Source: Agriotes lineatus (Eukaryota; Arthropoda; Insecta; Coleoptera; Elateridae). From it: 64,000 bases of DNA. This document shows, in pieces, positions 1-11,600 of the stretch. Where the stretch lies: contig CALNHX010002952.1 of assembly GCA_940337035.1 (NCBI GenBank), positions 62,001 through 126,000 of the forward strand, read 5' to 3'. Each line of letters opens with the position of its first letter. The stretch's first letter is position 1. The notes beneath the pieces are model-generated. The model saw only the letters and a program-made list of their open reading frames with translations, had not been told where the DNA came from and made no database searches. A program made the position numbers and the translations under genes.

Positions 1-2
1 TG

Positions 3-533
3 TTGACAGCTTATGTATCAGATCGTCATCGAGATTGGGATAAATATCTGTCTCACGTAGTTTGTGCTATACGTACCTCAGTTCATGAAGTTACGGGAAA
101 AACTCCATATTTCATTAATTTTGGCAGAGAAATCATATTAAATCACGAACCGGTAGTTGGTGATGGAAATCCGGAAATTCAATTTAATCGGGATAGAGAT
201 TTAGATAATCGTTCTATAGTACTCAAGCAACTGTATGCTGATGTTAAACGTCGTTTGGATAAGGCTTATCAAAAGTCAAAAACTCGCTATGACTTTCGTC
301 GACGACCTTTCGAGTTCGTTCCGGATCAAGCAGTGTTGCGTAGACATTATGTGTTATCAGATGCTGCTCGTCAGTTTACTTCCAAGCTTGCTGCAAAATT
401 TATAGGACCGTTTATTATTAATCGAAAGTTTTCACGATGGGTTTATGAACTCAAAGATCCTGACGGAAAAATATTAAAGGGGACTTGGCATGCCAAGGAT
501 TTGAAACCTTATGATAACTCTGAGATGAATTAA
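3..533 (+). CDS. Ty3/gypsy-type integrase, C-terminal part (cut by window edge)
   Basis: The frame is open from the left edge of the window (first codon TTG, so not a real start) and ends at a TAA, giving 176 visible residues. The first ~50 residues resemble the last part of a retroviral-type integrase core: a downstream helix with DWDKYL, then a TGKTPYF segment typical of gypsy integrases. Around residues 133-150 there is a GPF...VYEL block, which matches the GPY/F module of Ty3/gypsy integrases that helps DNA binding and multimerisation. The D,D,E catalytic residues would lie upstream, outside the window. No frameshift or stop is seen. The frame ends without a chromodomain or envelope gene; a long non-coding tail, a polypurine tract and a candidate LTR follow. 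Assignment to Ty3/gypsy is confident, but the family within it is not resolved. Confidence 0.85.
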   Translation: MTAYVSDRHRDWDKYLSHVVCAIRTSVHEVTGKTPYFINFGREIILNHEPVVGDGNPEIQFNRDRDLDNRSIVLKQLYADVKRRLDKAYQKSKTRYDFRRRPFEFVPDQAVLRRHYVLSDAARQFTSKLAAKFIGPFIINRKFSRWVYELKDPDGKILKGTWHAKDLKPYDNSEMN

Positions 534-550
534 TGATATGAGATGTGCAT

Positions 551-705
551 AGGGTGGTTGGATGGGCATTGTAGGGAAGGTCACTTTAGGGAGCATTTTT
601 ATCTTGCTTTCCCTCTTGTAAAGTATAGGGTGGTTGGTTGGGCATTGCAGGGAAGGTCACTGTAGGGAGCTATTTCATCTAGTTCTTCCTATAATAACAC
701 TGGAG
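551..705 (+). repeat. ~76-bp tandem repeats, cluster 1
   Basis: Two copies begin with AGGGTGGTTGG at 551 and 627. Each is followed by GGGCATTG, then a GGGAAGGTCACT block, then a pyrimidine-rich CTTCCCT/CTTTCCCTC segment. The unit is the same as in the cluster at 1,168-1,400, about 617 bp away. It lies in the 3' non-coding tail of the gypsy-type element. Confidence 0.75.
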
Positions 706-1167
706 TAGCTTGCAGATAGCTGTTGGGTTCATTGTGTGGTTTGACTTGCATTCGTGTCGAGTGAAGTTCATCTTTCGCTTTAGCGTAGGTTTGAGTTAGC
801 TTGTTGGGTTTTGTTGGATACCTTTTTGAGAATTTGGTGGCGTAGCTGTTGTTGTATGGTTACCTTCAGCTATGTGTATTGTGTGAGTTTTTTTTTGTCG
901 GTATCCATTTCGCTTACGCGGATTTAGATCCACAAGTGAGTCTCGAATCCTTGTTTTGGTTTCGCTTTTGGTCATGCTTGGAGTTGGAGAACGGTTTCGT
1001 TTACTCATTTAGAGTATCGGCTTGTTCCGGATTTATGGGACCTGCCTCTGTCCCCGAGTTAATGTCCTTTAGTTTCCTTTTGAGCCATTGTTGCCGAATG
1101 AAGTCTTTGGTATGATCTGCTGCTGTGATTGGTTATTCCAGCTGTTATTTAATTTCGTGTTAAGTAT

Positions 1168-1400
1168 AGGGTGGTTGGATGGGCACTGTAGGGAAGGTCA
1201 CTTTAGGGAGCATTTTTATCTTGCTTTCCCTCCTGTAAAGCATAGGGTGGTTGGAAGGGCACAGTAGGGTAGGTTACTCTTTGGGGAACTTTAATATCTT
1301 GTTCTTTCCCCATTTTAAGGTATAGTGTGGTTGGAAGGGCACAGTCGGGAAGGACACTATTTGGTAAACTTTAATATCTTGTTCTTTTCCCTCTTTTGGG
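1168..1400 (+). repeat. ~76-80 bp tandem repeats, cluster 2
   Basis: Three copies start at 1168, 1244 and 1324 with AGGGTGGTTGG or a one-base variant. They share the GGGAAGG(T/A)CACT and TATCTTG(C/T)TCTT blocks with cluster 1. The third copy is the most diverged. Confidence 0.75.
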
Positions 1401-2430
1401 TATAACGTATAGGGAGTTCCCTGTTGGGAAATGTTAATGGATGGTTTTCTTTTTGATTGTATTGGAAGATCGTTACGTTATCCTGTTTTTCCTAAGGAGA
1501 CATAAGGGTAACGAGATTAATCGTTAAAGAAGTACAACTTCTTCGTTTCTTTTAGGTATCCCTTGGGGTTTGGGGATATAGGGTGTTTCCCTACAATACA
1601 AAATTTTTAAGATGACCAGTCCTTCATTCTTCGCCTTCTTTTCTTCTTAAAGCTTTGTCTATATTTCTCTCTTGTAATGTAGTGAATGTCGATTTTGTTT
1701 TGAATGAACTGTTTACTTAGATGAATGACAATTTGTTTTCTTTTATTTCTCTTTGATCTGGTGCGGATGAAATCTCTGGTGATGAGTGATTGTTGGATGT
1801 GGATGAAGATTGGTGGGGATTTTCTTCAGGCCGTTCGGGGCGCTGAAGGATTCCTCCGTCGGAGCGTATGAGAGTTGTGTGGATGTTGGCTTCTGCCTAT
1901 CACTTTTCTAGTTTCTTTAACTCTCTTTCACTGGGGTTGCTTTCTCCCCAGGGTTGTCAAAAGAAAGATCCTGGTTATTCTTCGTTTTGGCTTAACTATT
2001 TTCGGTCTGACAGTACCTGAAACTGTGTGGAGGTGTGCTTCCGCCTCGGGGGTTTATTGGAAGTTGTCAGGGGGGGTACGCTGTGGGGATTTGGAGTGAT
2101 TTTGTGGGGTTCATGGGGGTGGAGCTTCTTCACGACAGGTTGTTACGGGGTTGTTCACCGGCGCAGCATTTACATCCAGCAGCGACGAACAATCTTGATC
2201 CTTGTCGTGGGGTTGATCTGGTCCTGGGTTCCTCCTGGGGTCATCACCGTCTCTACAGTGTAGTTGCTTGTTTGTGGTGTGGGTACTGGGTTTTTTTTTT
2301 TTTTTTTAGATTAATTGTTAGAGAAGTCTTATGACAGACGGTTTAATGACTCTCTAGCGTATATGTATGTATCCTTTTAGGATAAAGTTTTTATTTAGTT
2401 AAAAATTTCGTTGAAATTTTTCCTTTCTGG

Positions 2431-2443
2431 TAAGGGGGGAGTT
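2431..2443 (+). promoter_or_regulatory. Polypurine tract (plus-strand primer) of the gypsy-type element
   Basis: A purine run TAAGGGGGGAG lies immediately before a TGTTACGTGT sequence that looks like an LTR start. Position and composition fit the site where plus-strand DNA synthesis is primed during LTR-retrotransposon replication. This is inferred from sequence only. Confidence 0.6.
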
Positions 2444-2875
2444 TGTTACGTGTCAAAAGCATTTGATATTAATACTAGTGTTGAATGAGGAATCTAGTGA
2501 GAGTGACGCGATAAAATTAATATCAGATTGGCTTTGTTCGTTGCTAGAGGAGATATAAAAACAAGGTTGGTTTTGTTTGAGAGAAAATTTGTATATCAGC
2601 TTTTAAATAAGGCAAGAGTTTTCGTGGGGTGTAAATGACAATCTCGCCATTTATTCTGGTTTGGTGATAGTAAAGAATTGGTTTACTAGCCAGCCGTTCC
2701 TGTAGAGGAGTTCATTAAGCAGATGTCATTTTTCCAATGAATATTTATATTCAAGCTGTAAAGCGATCTGGGAAACACGAATTCAACGATTGCGAAGTTT
2801 ATTGCCTGTGAACAGGGTAGGTAGTTTAATGTGGAATTTGCCTTTTGTTACCTGGAAATTCGATTTATAGCAACA
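2444..2875 (+). repeat. Candidate 3' LTR of the gypsy-type element
   Basis: It begins with TGTTACG directly after the polypurine tract. A TATA-like TATAAAA at 2,554-2,560 could be the LTR promoter. I placed the end at a ...TAGCAACA near 2,875, which would give a TG...CA repeat of ~430 bp. Without the 5' LTR in the window the right boundary is uncertain and could lie anywhere up to where satellite A starts (~2,936). The 60 bp between 2,876 and 2,935 match neither satellite A nor anything else I recognise. Confidence 0.5.
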
Positions 2876-2935
2876 ACTATTAGGCGGACAGTATTGGAAA
2901 GCTAATCTACCGCAGTATTGAGGGTCGAGGTATAG

Positions 2936-5900
2936 CAAATGCTAGAGCCTGTAAACGCTCTGGCGGACGATCTGAGGCGTTTTGGATATCATTTCAATAG
3001 TAGAAATGCTCTTAGATTTTTTAAATTTTAGTAAACCTATTTGGGTGTTTCAATGCGACTTCTTAATGGCCACAAAATGCTACTAGCTGTACGTAACATA
3101 TTATCATTAATAGATAGTAATTGCAGAACATTGTACAGAAACAGCTGTAAACTAATTTTGAATGCATCAGAATGGCACCTACTGTTTTAGAAGTAGACAG
3201 AATACCATGCTAGAGCCTGTAAACGCTCTGGCGGACGGTCTGAGACGTTTGGATATCATTTCGATAATAGAAACGCTCTTAGATTTTTTAAATATTAGTA
3301 ACGCTATTTCGGTGTCTGAATTCGACTTCTTAATGGCCTCAAAATACTACTAGCAGTACGTAACATATTACAATTAATAGTAAGTAATTGCAGAATGCTA
3401 AACATTGTACAGAAACAACTGGAAACTAATTTTAATTGCATCATAATTCCACCTACTGTGTTAGAAGTAAACAAAATATCATGCTAGAACTTGTAAACGC
3501 TCTGGCGGACGATCTGGGACGTTTTGGATACCATTTAGATCTTAGAAACGCTTTTAAATTTTTTAATTTTAGTAACGTTATTTCTGTGTTCGAATGCTAT
3601 CTCTTAATAGCCTCAAAATGCTACTAGCAATACGTAACATATTATAATTAATAGAAAGTAATTGCAGAATGCCAAACATTGTACAGAAACAGCTGTAAAC
3701 TAATTTTAAATGCATCAGAATGGCACCTACTATCTTAGAAGTAGTCAAAATGGCATGCTAGAGCCTGTACACGCGCTGGCGGACGATCTGAGGCGTTTTG
3801 GATATCATTTCAATAGTAGAAATGCTCTTAGATTTTTTAAATTTTAGTAAACCTATTTGGGTGTTTCAATGCGACTTCTTTATGGCCACAAAATGCTACT
3901 AGCTGTACGTAACATATTATAATTAATAGACAGTAATTGCAGAATTCTAAACAATGTACAGAAACAACTGTAAACTAATTTTAATTGCATCAGAATGGCA
4001 CCTACTGTTTTAGAAGTAGACAATATATCATGCTCGAGCCTGTAAACGCTCTGGCGGACGATATGGGAAGTTTTGGATACCATTTCGATAGTAGAAACGT
4101 ATTTTGATTTTTTAAATTTTAGTAACGCTATCTCGGTGTTCGAATGCGACCTCTTAATGGCCTCAAAATGCTACTAGCAGTGCGTACCATATTATAGTTA
4201 ATAGACAGTAACTGCAGAATGCTAAACAATATACAGAAACAACTGTAAACTAATTTAAAATGCATCTGAATGGCACCTACTGTTATAGAAGTAGACAAAA
4301 TGGCATGCTAGAACTTTCAAACACGCTGGCGGACGATCTGAGACGTTTTGGATATCATTCCGATAGTAGAAGCGCTTGTAGATTTCTTTAATTTTAGTAA
4401 CTCTATTTCGGTGTTTGAATGCAACATCTTGACCGCCTAAGAATGCTACTATCTTTACGTGACATATAATTAATAGACAGTAACTGCAGAATGCTAAACA
4501 ATGTACAGAAACAATTGTACACTAATTTTAAATGCATCAGAATGTCACCTACTGTTTAAGAAGTATACAAAATGGCATGCTAGAGCCTGTAAACGCTCTG
4601 GCGGATGATCTGAGACGTTTTGGATATCATTTAGATAGTAGGAACGCTCTTAGATTTTTTAAATTTAGTAACGCTATTTCGGTGTTCGAATGCGACCTCT
4701 TAAAGGCCACAAAATGCTACTAGCTGTACGTAACATATTATAATTAATAGACAGTAATTGCAGAACATTGCACAGAAACAGCTGTAAACTAATTTTGAAT
4801 GCATCAGAATGGCACCTACTGTTTTAGAAGTAGACAAAATGGCATTCTAATGCCAGTAAATGCTCTGGCGGACGATCTGAGACCTTTTGGATATCATTTC
4901 GATAATTGAAACGCTTTTAGATTTTTTAAATTTTAGTAACGCTCTTTCGGTGTTTGAATGCGACACTTTAATGGCCTCAAAATGCTACTAGCTATGCGTA
5001 ACATATTATAATTAATAGACAGTAATTGCAGAATGTTAAACATTGCACAGACACAACTGCAAACTAATTTTAAATGCATCAGAATGGCAATTACTGTTTT
5101 AGAAGTAGACAAAATGGCATGCTAGAACTTGTAAACGCTCTGGCGGACGATCTGAGACGTTTTGGATATCATTCCGATAGTAGAAGCGCTTGTAGATTTT
5201 TTTAATTGTAGTAACGCTATTTTGGTGTTTGAATGCAACATCTTAATGGCTTAAAAATGATAGTATCAGTACGTAACATATTATTATTAATAGACAGTAA
5301 TTGCAGAATGCTAAACATTGTACAGAAACAACTGTAAACTAATTTAAAATGCATCAGAATGGCAACTACTGTTTAATAAGTATACAAAATACCATGCTAG
5401 AGCCTGTAAACGCTCTGGCGGACGATATGAGATCTTTGGATATCATTGCGATAGTAGAAACGCTCTTAGATTTTTTAAATATTAGTAACGCTATTTCGGT
5501 GTTCGAATTCGACTTCTTAATGGCCTCAAAATACTACTAGCAGTACGTAACATATTATAATTAATAGTAAGTAATTGCAGAATGCTAAACATTGTACAGA
5601 AACAACTGTAAACTAATTTTAATTGCATCATAATGGCACCTACTGTTTTAGAAGTAGACAAAATATCATGCTAGAGCCTGTAAACGCTCTGGCGGACGAT
5701 CTGGGACGTTTTGGATACCATTTAGATCGTCGAAACGCTTTTAGATTTTTAAATTTTAGTAACGTTATTTCTGTGTTCGAATGCTATCTCTTAATAGCCT
5801 CAAAATGCTACTAGCAATACGTAACATAGTATAATTAATAGAAAGTAATTGCAGAATGCCAAACATTGTACAGAAACAACTGTAAACTAATTTTAAATGC

Positions 5901-6330
5901 ATCAGAATGGCACCTACTATTTTAGAAGTAGTCAAAATGGCATGCTAGAGCCTGTACACGCGCTGGCAGACGATCTAAGGCGTTTTGATATCATTTCAAT
6001 AGTAGAAATGCTCTTAGATTTTTTAAATTTTAGTAAACCTATTTGGGTGTTTCAATGCGACTTCTTAATGGCCCCAAAATGCTACTAGCTGTACGTAACA
6101 TATTATAATTAATAGACAGTAATTGCAGAATGCTAAACATTGTACAGAAACAACTGTAAACTAATTTTAATTGCATCAGAATGGCACCTACTGTTTTAGA
6201 AGTAAACAATATATCATGCTAGAACCTGTAAACGCTCTGGCGGACGATCTGAGGCGTTTTGGATATCATTTCAATAGTAGAAATGCTCTTAGATTTTTTA
6301 AATTCTAGTAAACCTATTTGGGTGTTTCAA
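2936..6330. repeat. Satellite A array, left block (~274-bp monomer)
   Basis: About 12 head-to-tail monomers. Landmarks recur every ~274 bp: GCTAGAGCCTGTAAACGC, CTCTGGCGGACGATCTG, TTTTGGATATCATTTC, AATGGCACCTACTGTTTTAG and CGTAACATATTATAATTAAT. Monomers differ by substitutions and small indels, and distinct variants recur in order (see the higher-order duplication at 2,941-4,320 versus ~10,754-12,132). A 63-codon frame starting MHQNGTYC or MHHN recurs in several monomers, but it is broken in most others, so I do not regard it as a gene. The array is interrupted at 6,330 by the LINE insertion and continues at 8,684. Confidence 0.95.
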
Positions 6331-8671
6331 TTTTCTTTCTCCTTGACTCTACAGTCCATTTAATACCTTGGCCTGCTCAACCACGGCTTTCCACTCTTTT
6401 CTCTCTAGCGCTTTCGTCCTCCATCTCCTGACATTTAGTTTTCTGAGGTCTTCTTCCACTTCGTCACCCCATCTCTTCCTCGGCCTGCCTCTTCTTCGCC
6501 TTCCGCCCTCTACTCTCGATTGGTATGCTTTTTTTGGGACTCTTTCTTCTCCCATGCGCATCACGTGACCTAGCCACCCTAATATTTGGCTTTTTATTGT
6601 ATTAATTATGCTGGGTTCGTTATATAGGTCTCTTATCTCCTGGTTTCTTCGTACTCTCCAAATTCCCCCTTCGTTGATTGGTCCGTATATCTTTCTTAGC
6701 ACCTTTCTTTCGAATGTCTCCAGTTTACGTTTATCTTCTGCCGTAAGTACCCATGTTTCTGAGGCATACGTGACTGTGGGTTTTATTACGGTCTTATATA
6801 TTTTGAGTTTTGCAGATCTAGATATATTTTTCGATTTTAAGACAGTCTGTAATGCGTAATAGTTTCTGTTTCCTGTGGCTATTCTAACCTTTATATCTTC
6901 CTTGGTGTCATTTTGTTTGGTCAAGACACTGCCTAGGTACTTAAAACTTTCTACTTCTTCAAATACATAGTTGTTTATTTGAATATTTCGTAACTGCTGT
7001 TCGCCATCTCTTCTCATGTACATGTATTTGGTTTTCTCTTTGTTTATTTTGAGACCAGCCTTTCCTGCTTCTTCTTCTAGCTCTAAGAAGGCTGTACTAA
7101 GTGCTTCCCTTGTTCTTGATAGTATGGCTACGTCGTCAGCGTACGCCAAATACTGACAGGACCTGTTGAGAAGGGTTCCACCCGGGTTTCCTGTAATTGC
7201 TCTCATGCATCTCTCTAGCACCAAATTAAATAAAGTAGAGGACAGAGGGTCTCCCTGTCTCACACCTTGATTTACTTCAAAATCTTGCGATAGGTCTGTC
7301 CCTATTTTCACTTTGCTACGTGTATGTGTTAGTGTCATCATTACTAGTCTAATCAATTTTTCTGGTATATTAAGTTCTTTAAGTGTGTCTTCCAGATAAT
7401 CTCTTTTGATGCTATCGTATGCTTGTTTAAAATCAATATATAATTGATGTACGTCTGTGTTGTATTCGTAGCACTTCTCTAGTATCATCCTTATACTGTA
7501 AATATGGTCGGTAGTTGATCTGTCTTTCCGGAAGCCGCTTTGGTACTCTCCTAGGGCATCCTCTGCATAGGGTTGTAACTTTTCGGCTATTATTGCTGCA
7601 GGTATTTTGTATGCTATATTTAACAATGATATGCCTCTGTAATTGCTGCATAAAAGTTTATTGCCCTTTTTGAACACCGGGCATATGATGGCTGTGCTCC
7701 ATTCGGATGGCATTGTTTCGTGGGTCCAAATTCCATTTATTAGTTCGTGCATTTTCGTTAGTAGTTGCTCTCCGCCATTTTTCAATAGTTCTGAGCTTAT
7801 TCTATCTTCCCCAGCTGCCTTGTAATTTTTTTGCCTGTTAATTTGCGTCTCAACTTCTTCCTTTGTTGGGGGTTCAATAATTATATGGTGGTCGTCGCGT
7901 TGTTCTGCATTCTGATTCGCAACTGTATTCTCCTGATCGCTTTCATGATCCCTACTGTCTCCTTGTATATTATCATTGTCGTTGAGTTGTTCTTTGAAAT
8001 ACTCGGCCCACCTTTCTAGGATCTCCTTTTCTCCGCCTATTAGGTTTCCCTCTTTATCTCTGACGTATCTTGTTCTCGCTATAAAACCTGTTTTGTTTGC
8101 TTTTATGTTTTGATAGAACCTTCTTATGTTGTCGTTTCTATGTTCATTTTCTATTTCTTCTAGCTTCTTCTTCTCAAAGTTTCTTTTCTTCCTTCTGCAG
8201 AGATTATGAGCTTCTCTTCGTTTTTCCTCATATTGTTGAGTTGTGTAACGCGTCTTACGTTGTATCATTTTTACTCGGGCTTCATTTCTTAGTTTGTGCG
8301 CATACTTGCATTCCTCGTCATACCAGCCATTTCGCTCTCTTTTTCTTGTGTTGCCTAGTTTGTTTTCTGCTGCGGTTTTTACCACTTCTTTTATAGCTCT
8401 CCATTGTTCTTCTACTGATACTATTTGTTGAATTGGTTCTATTTTTTCTCTTATTAGGTTGTTTACTTCTTCTTCGTATCTGTTTTTTATTTCTTCTATT
8501 TTTAAGGTCTCTAGGTTGTAAGTTTTTGGTGTTGTCCCTTTTTGTTTCTTCTCGTTGCTTAATCTCTGCTTGTATTTTGCGCGCACTAGGTAGTGGTCAG
8601 AGCCGATATCCGCCCCACGGCAACTTCTAATGTCTATAATATCTGTTTGGTGGCGTTTATCTATCATGACG
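6331..8671 (-). mobile_element. 5'-truncated non-LTR retrotransposon (RTE-like) inserted in satellite A
   Basis: The element reads on the minus strand. It is bounded by an identical 12-bp direct repeat, TGGGTGTTTCAA, at 6,319-6,330 and 8,672-8,683, which is satellite sequence duplicated on insertion. Its 3' end is at the left: after the stop codon only ~18 bp of untranslated sequence and a short A-rich tail remain, with no long poly(A). Its 5' end (right) is truncated inside the endonuclease domain, as is usual for target-primed reverse transcription. The short 3' UTR and the protein's C-terminal motifs suggest the RTE clade; the clade was not tested by phylogeny. Confidence 0.92.
6349..8667 (-). 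CDS. LINE ORF2 fragment: endonuclease end, reverse transcriptase, C-terminal domain
   Basis: 772 codons with no stop or frameshift. Residues ~15-30 hold the last endonuclease motif (GSDHYLV); everything upstream is missing through 5' truncation, so the apparent start Met is not the natural one. The reverse-transcriptase domain spans about residues 310-580, with NYRGISLLN, EYQSGFRKDRST, YIDFKQAYDSI, GVRQGDPLSS and the catalytic YADD near residue 508. The C-terminal part carries a GWLGHVMRM motif and an arginine-rich RRRRGRPRKRWGDEV block common to many insect LINE proteins of RTE type. RNA-templated DNA synthesis at a nicked genomic target is the family's function. The intact long frame suggests a young insertion, although without the endonuclease it could not move on its own. 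Confidence 0.88.
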   Translation of the reverse strand: MIDKRHQTDIIDIRSCRGADIGSDHYLVRAKYKQRLSNEKKQKGTTPKTYNLETLKIEEIKNRYEEEVNNLIREKIEPIQQIVSVEEQWRAIKEVVKTAAENKLGNTRKRERNGWYDEECKYAHKLRNEARVKMIQRKTRYTTQQYEEKRREAHNLCRRKKRNFEKKKLEEIENEHRNDNIRRFYQNIKANKTGFIARTRYVRDKEGNLIGGEKEILERWAEYFKEQLNDNDNIQGDSRDHESDQENTVANQNAEQRDDHHIIIEPPTKEEVETQINRQKNYKAAGEDRISSELLKNGGEQLLTKMHELINGIWTHETMPSEWSTAIICPVFKKGNKLLCSNYRGISLLNIAYKIPAAIIAEKLQPYAEDALGEYQSGFRKDRSTTDHIYSIRMILEKCYEYNTDVHQLYIDFKQAYDSIKRDYLEDTLKELNIPEKLIRLVMMTLTHTRSKVKIGTDLSQDFEVNQGVRQGDPLSSTLFNLVLERCMRAITGNPGGTLLNRSCQYLAYADDVAILSRTREALSTAFLELEEEAGKAGLKINKEKTKYMYMRRDGEQQLRNIQINNYVFEEVESFKYLGSVLTKQNDTKEDIKVRIATGNRNYYALQTVLKSKNISRSAKLKIYKTVIKPTVTYASETWVLTAEDKRKLETFERKVLRKIYGPINEGGIWRVRRNQEIRDLYNEPSIINTIKSQILGWLGHVMRMGEERVPKKAYQSRVEGGRRRRGRPRKRWGDEVEEDLRKLNVRRWRTKALERKEWKAVVEQAKVLNGL

Positions 8672-8683
8672 TGGGTGTTTCAA

Positions 8684-11600
8684 TGCAACTTCTTAATTGC
8701 CACAAAATGCTACTAGCTGTACGTAACATATTATAATTAATAGACAGTAATTGCAGAACATTGTACAGAAACAGCTGTAAACTAATTTTGAATGCATCAG
8801 AATGGCACCTACTGTTTTAGAAGTAGACAAAATGACATGCTAATGCCTGTAAATGCTCTGGCGGACGATCTGAAACGTTTTGGATATCATTTCGATAGTA
8901 GAAACGCTTTTAGATTTTTTAAATTTTAGTAGCGCTATTTCGGTGTTTGAATGCGACACCTTAATGGCCTCAAAATGCTACTACCACTACGTAACATATT
9001 ATAATTAATAGACAGTAAATGCAGAATGCTAAACATTGTACAGAAACAACTGTTAACTAATTTTAAATGCATCAGAATGGCACTTATTGTTTTAGAAGTA
9101 GACAAAATGGCATGCTAATGCCTGCAAACGCTCTGGCGGACGATCTGGGACATTTTGGATACCATTTCGATAGTAGAAACGCTTTTAGATCTTTTAAATT
9201 TTAGTATCGCTATTTCGGTGTTCGAATGCGATCTCTCAATGGCCTCAAAATGCTACTAGCTATGCGTAACAAATTATAATTAATAGACAGTAAGTGCGGA
9301 ATGTTAAACATTGCACAGACACAACTGCAGACTAATTTTAAATGCATCAGAATGGCAATTACTGTTATAGAAGTAGACCAAATGGCATGCTAGAACTTGT
9401 AAACGCTCTGGCGGACGATCTGAGACGTTTTGGATATCATTCCGATAGTAGAAGCGCTTGTAGATTTCTTTAATTGTAGTAACGCTATTTTGGTGTTTGA
9501 ATGCATCATCTTAATGGCTTAAAAATGCTACTATCAGTACGTAACATATTATTATTAATAGACAGTAATTGCAGAATGCTAAACAATGTACAAGAACAAC
9601 TGTAAACTAATTTAAAATGTATCAGAATGGCACCTACTGTTTAATAAGTATACAAAATGGCATGCTAGAGTCTGTAAACGCTCTGGCGGACGATATGAGA
9701 TGTTTGGATATCATTTCGATAGTAGAAACGCTCTTAGATTTTTTAAATATTAGTAACGCTATTTCGGTTGTCGAATGCGACTTCTTAATGGCCTCAAAAT
9801 ACGTAACAGTACGTAACATGTTATAATTAATAGAAAGTAATTGCAGAATGCTACACATTGTACAGAAAAAACTGTAAACTAATTTTAATTGCATCATAAT
9901 GGCACCTACTGTATTAGAAGTAGACAAAATATCATGCTAGAGCCTGTAAACGCTCTGGCGGACAATCTGGGACGTTTTGAATACCATTTAGATCGTAGAA
10001 ACGCTTTTAGATTATTTAAATTTTAGTAACGTTATTTAGGTGTTCGAATGCGACCTCTTAATGGCCTCAAAATACTACTAGCAGTACGTAACATATTATA
10101 ATTAATAGACAGTAATTGCAGAATGCTAAACATTGTACAGAAACAACTGTAAACTAATTTTAATTGCATCAGAATGGCACCTATTGTTTTAGAAGTCGAC
10201 AATATATCATGCTTGAGCCTGTAAACGCTCTGGCGGACGATCTGAGGCGTTTTGGATATCATTTCAATAGTAGAAATGCTCTTAGATTTTTTAAATTTTA
10301 GTAAACCTATTTGGGTGTTTCAATGCGACTTCTTAATGGCCACAAAATGCTACTAGCTGTACGTAACATATTATAATTAATAGACAGTAATTGCAGAACA
10401 TTGTACAGAAACAGCTGTAAACTAATTTTAATTGCATCAGAATGGCACCTACTGTTTTAGAAGTAGACAATATATCATGCTAGAGCCTGTAAACGCTCTG
10501 GCGGATGATCTGAGACGTTTTGAATATCATTTAGATAGTAGGAACGCCCTTAGATTTTTTAAATTTTAGTAACGTTATTTCGGTGTTCGAATGCGACCTC
10601 TTAATGGCCTCAAAATACTACTAGCAGTACGTAACATATTATAATTAATAGACAGTAATTGCAGAATGCTAAACATTGTACAGAAACAACTGTAAACTAA
10701 TTTTAATTGCATCAGAATGGCACCTACTGTTTTAGAAGTCGACAATATATCATGCTAGAGCCTGTAAACGCTCTGGCGGACGATCTGAGGCGTTTTGGAT
10801 ATCATTTCAATAGTAGAAATGCTCTTAGATTTTTTAAATTTTAGTAAACCTATTTGGGTGTTTCAATGCGACTTCTTAATGGCCACAAAATGCTACTACC
10901 TGTACGTAACATATTATAATTAATAGACAGTAATTGCAGAACATTGTACAGAAACAGCTGTAAACTAATTTTGAATGCATCAGAATGGCACCTACTGTTT
11001 TAGAAGTAGACAGAATACCATGCTAGAGCCTGTAAACGCTCTGGCGGACGATCTGAGACGTTTGGATATCATTTCGATAATAGAAACGCTCTTAGATTTT
11101 TTAAATATTAGTAACGCTATTTCGGTGTCTGAATTCGACTTCTTAATGGCCTCAAAATACTACTAGCAGTACGTAACATATTACAATTAATAGTAAGTAA
11201 TTGCAGAATGCTAAACATTGTACAGAAACAACTGGAAACTAATTTTAATTGCATCATAATTCCACCTACTGTGTTAGAAGTAGACAAAATATCATGCTAG
11301 AACTTGTAAACGCTCTGGCGGACGATCTGGGACGTTTTGGATACCATTTAGATCTTAGAAACGCTTTTAAATTTTTTTATTTTAGTAACGTTATTTCTGT
11401 GTTCGAATGCTATCTCTTAATAGCCTCAAAATGCTACTAGCAATACGTAACATATTATAATTAATAGAAAGTAATTGCAGAATGCCAAACATTGTACAGA
11501 AACAGCTGTAAACTAATTTTAAATGCATCAGAATGGCACCTACTATCTTAGAAGTAGTCAAAATGGCATGCTAGAGCCTGTACACGCGCTGGCGGACGAT

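Larger units (their letters stand above)
534..2430 (+). other. Long 3' non-coding tail of the gypsy-type element
   Basis: About 1.9 kb separate the integrase stop from the polypurine tract. I see no convincing coding frame: the short frames at 849-1115, 1875-2099 and 2027-2334 have no recognisable domains and include homopolymer-driven segments (T-run near 2,290-2,306). The stretch holds two clusters of ~76-80 bp tandem repeats and otherwise looks unique. An envelope gene would fit here by position, but none is visible. Confidence 0.6.

Noticed and set aside
849..1115. 88-codon frame in the gypsy-type 3' tail (possible envelope remnant)
   Set aside because: No signal peptide, cleavage site or fusion-like segment, and composition follows local T/G richness.
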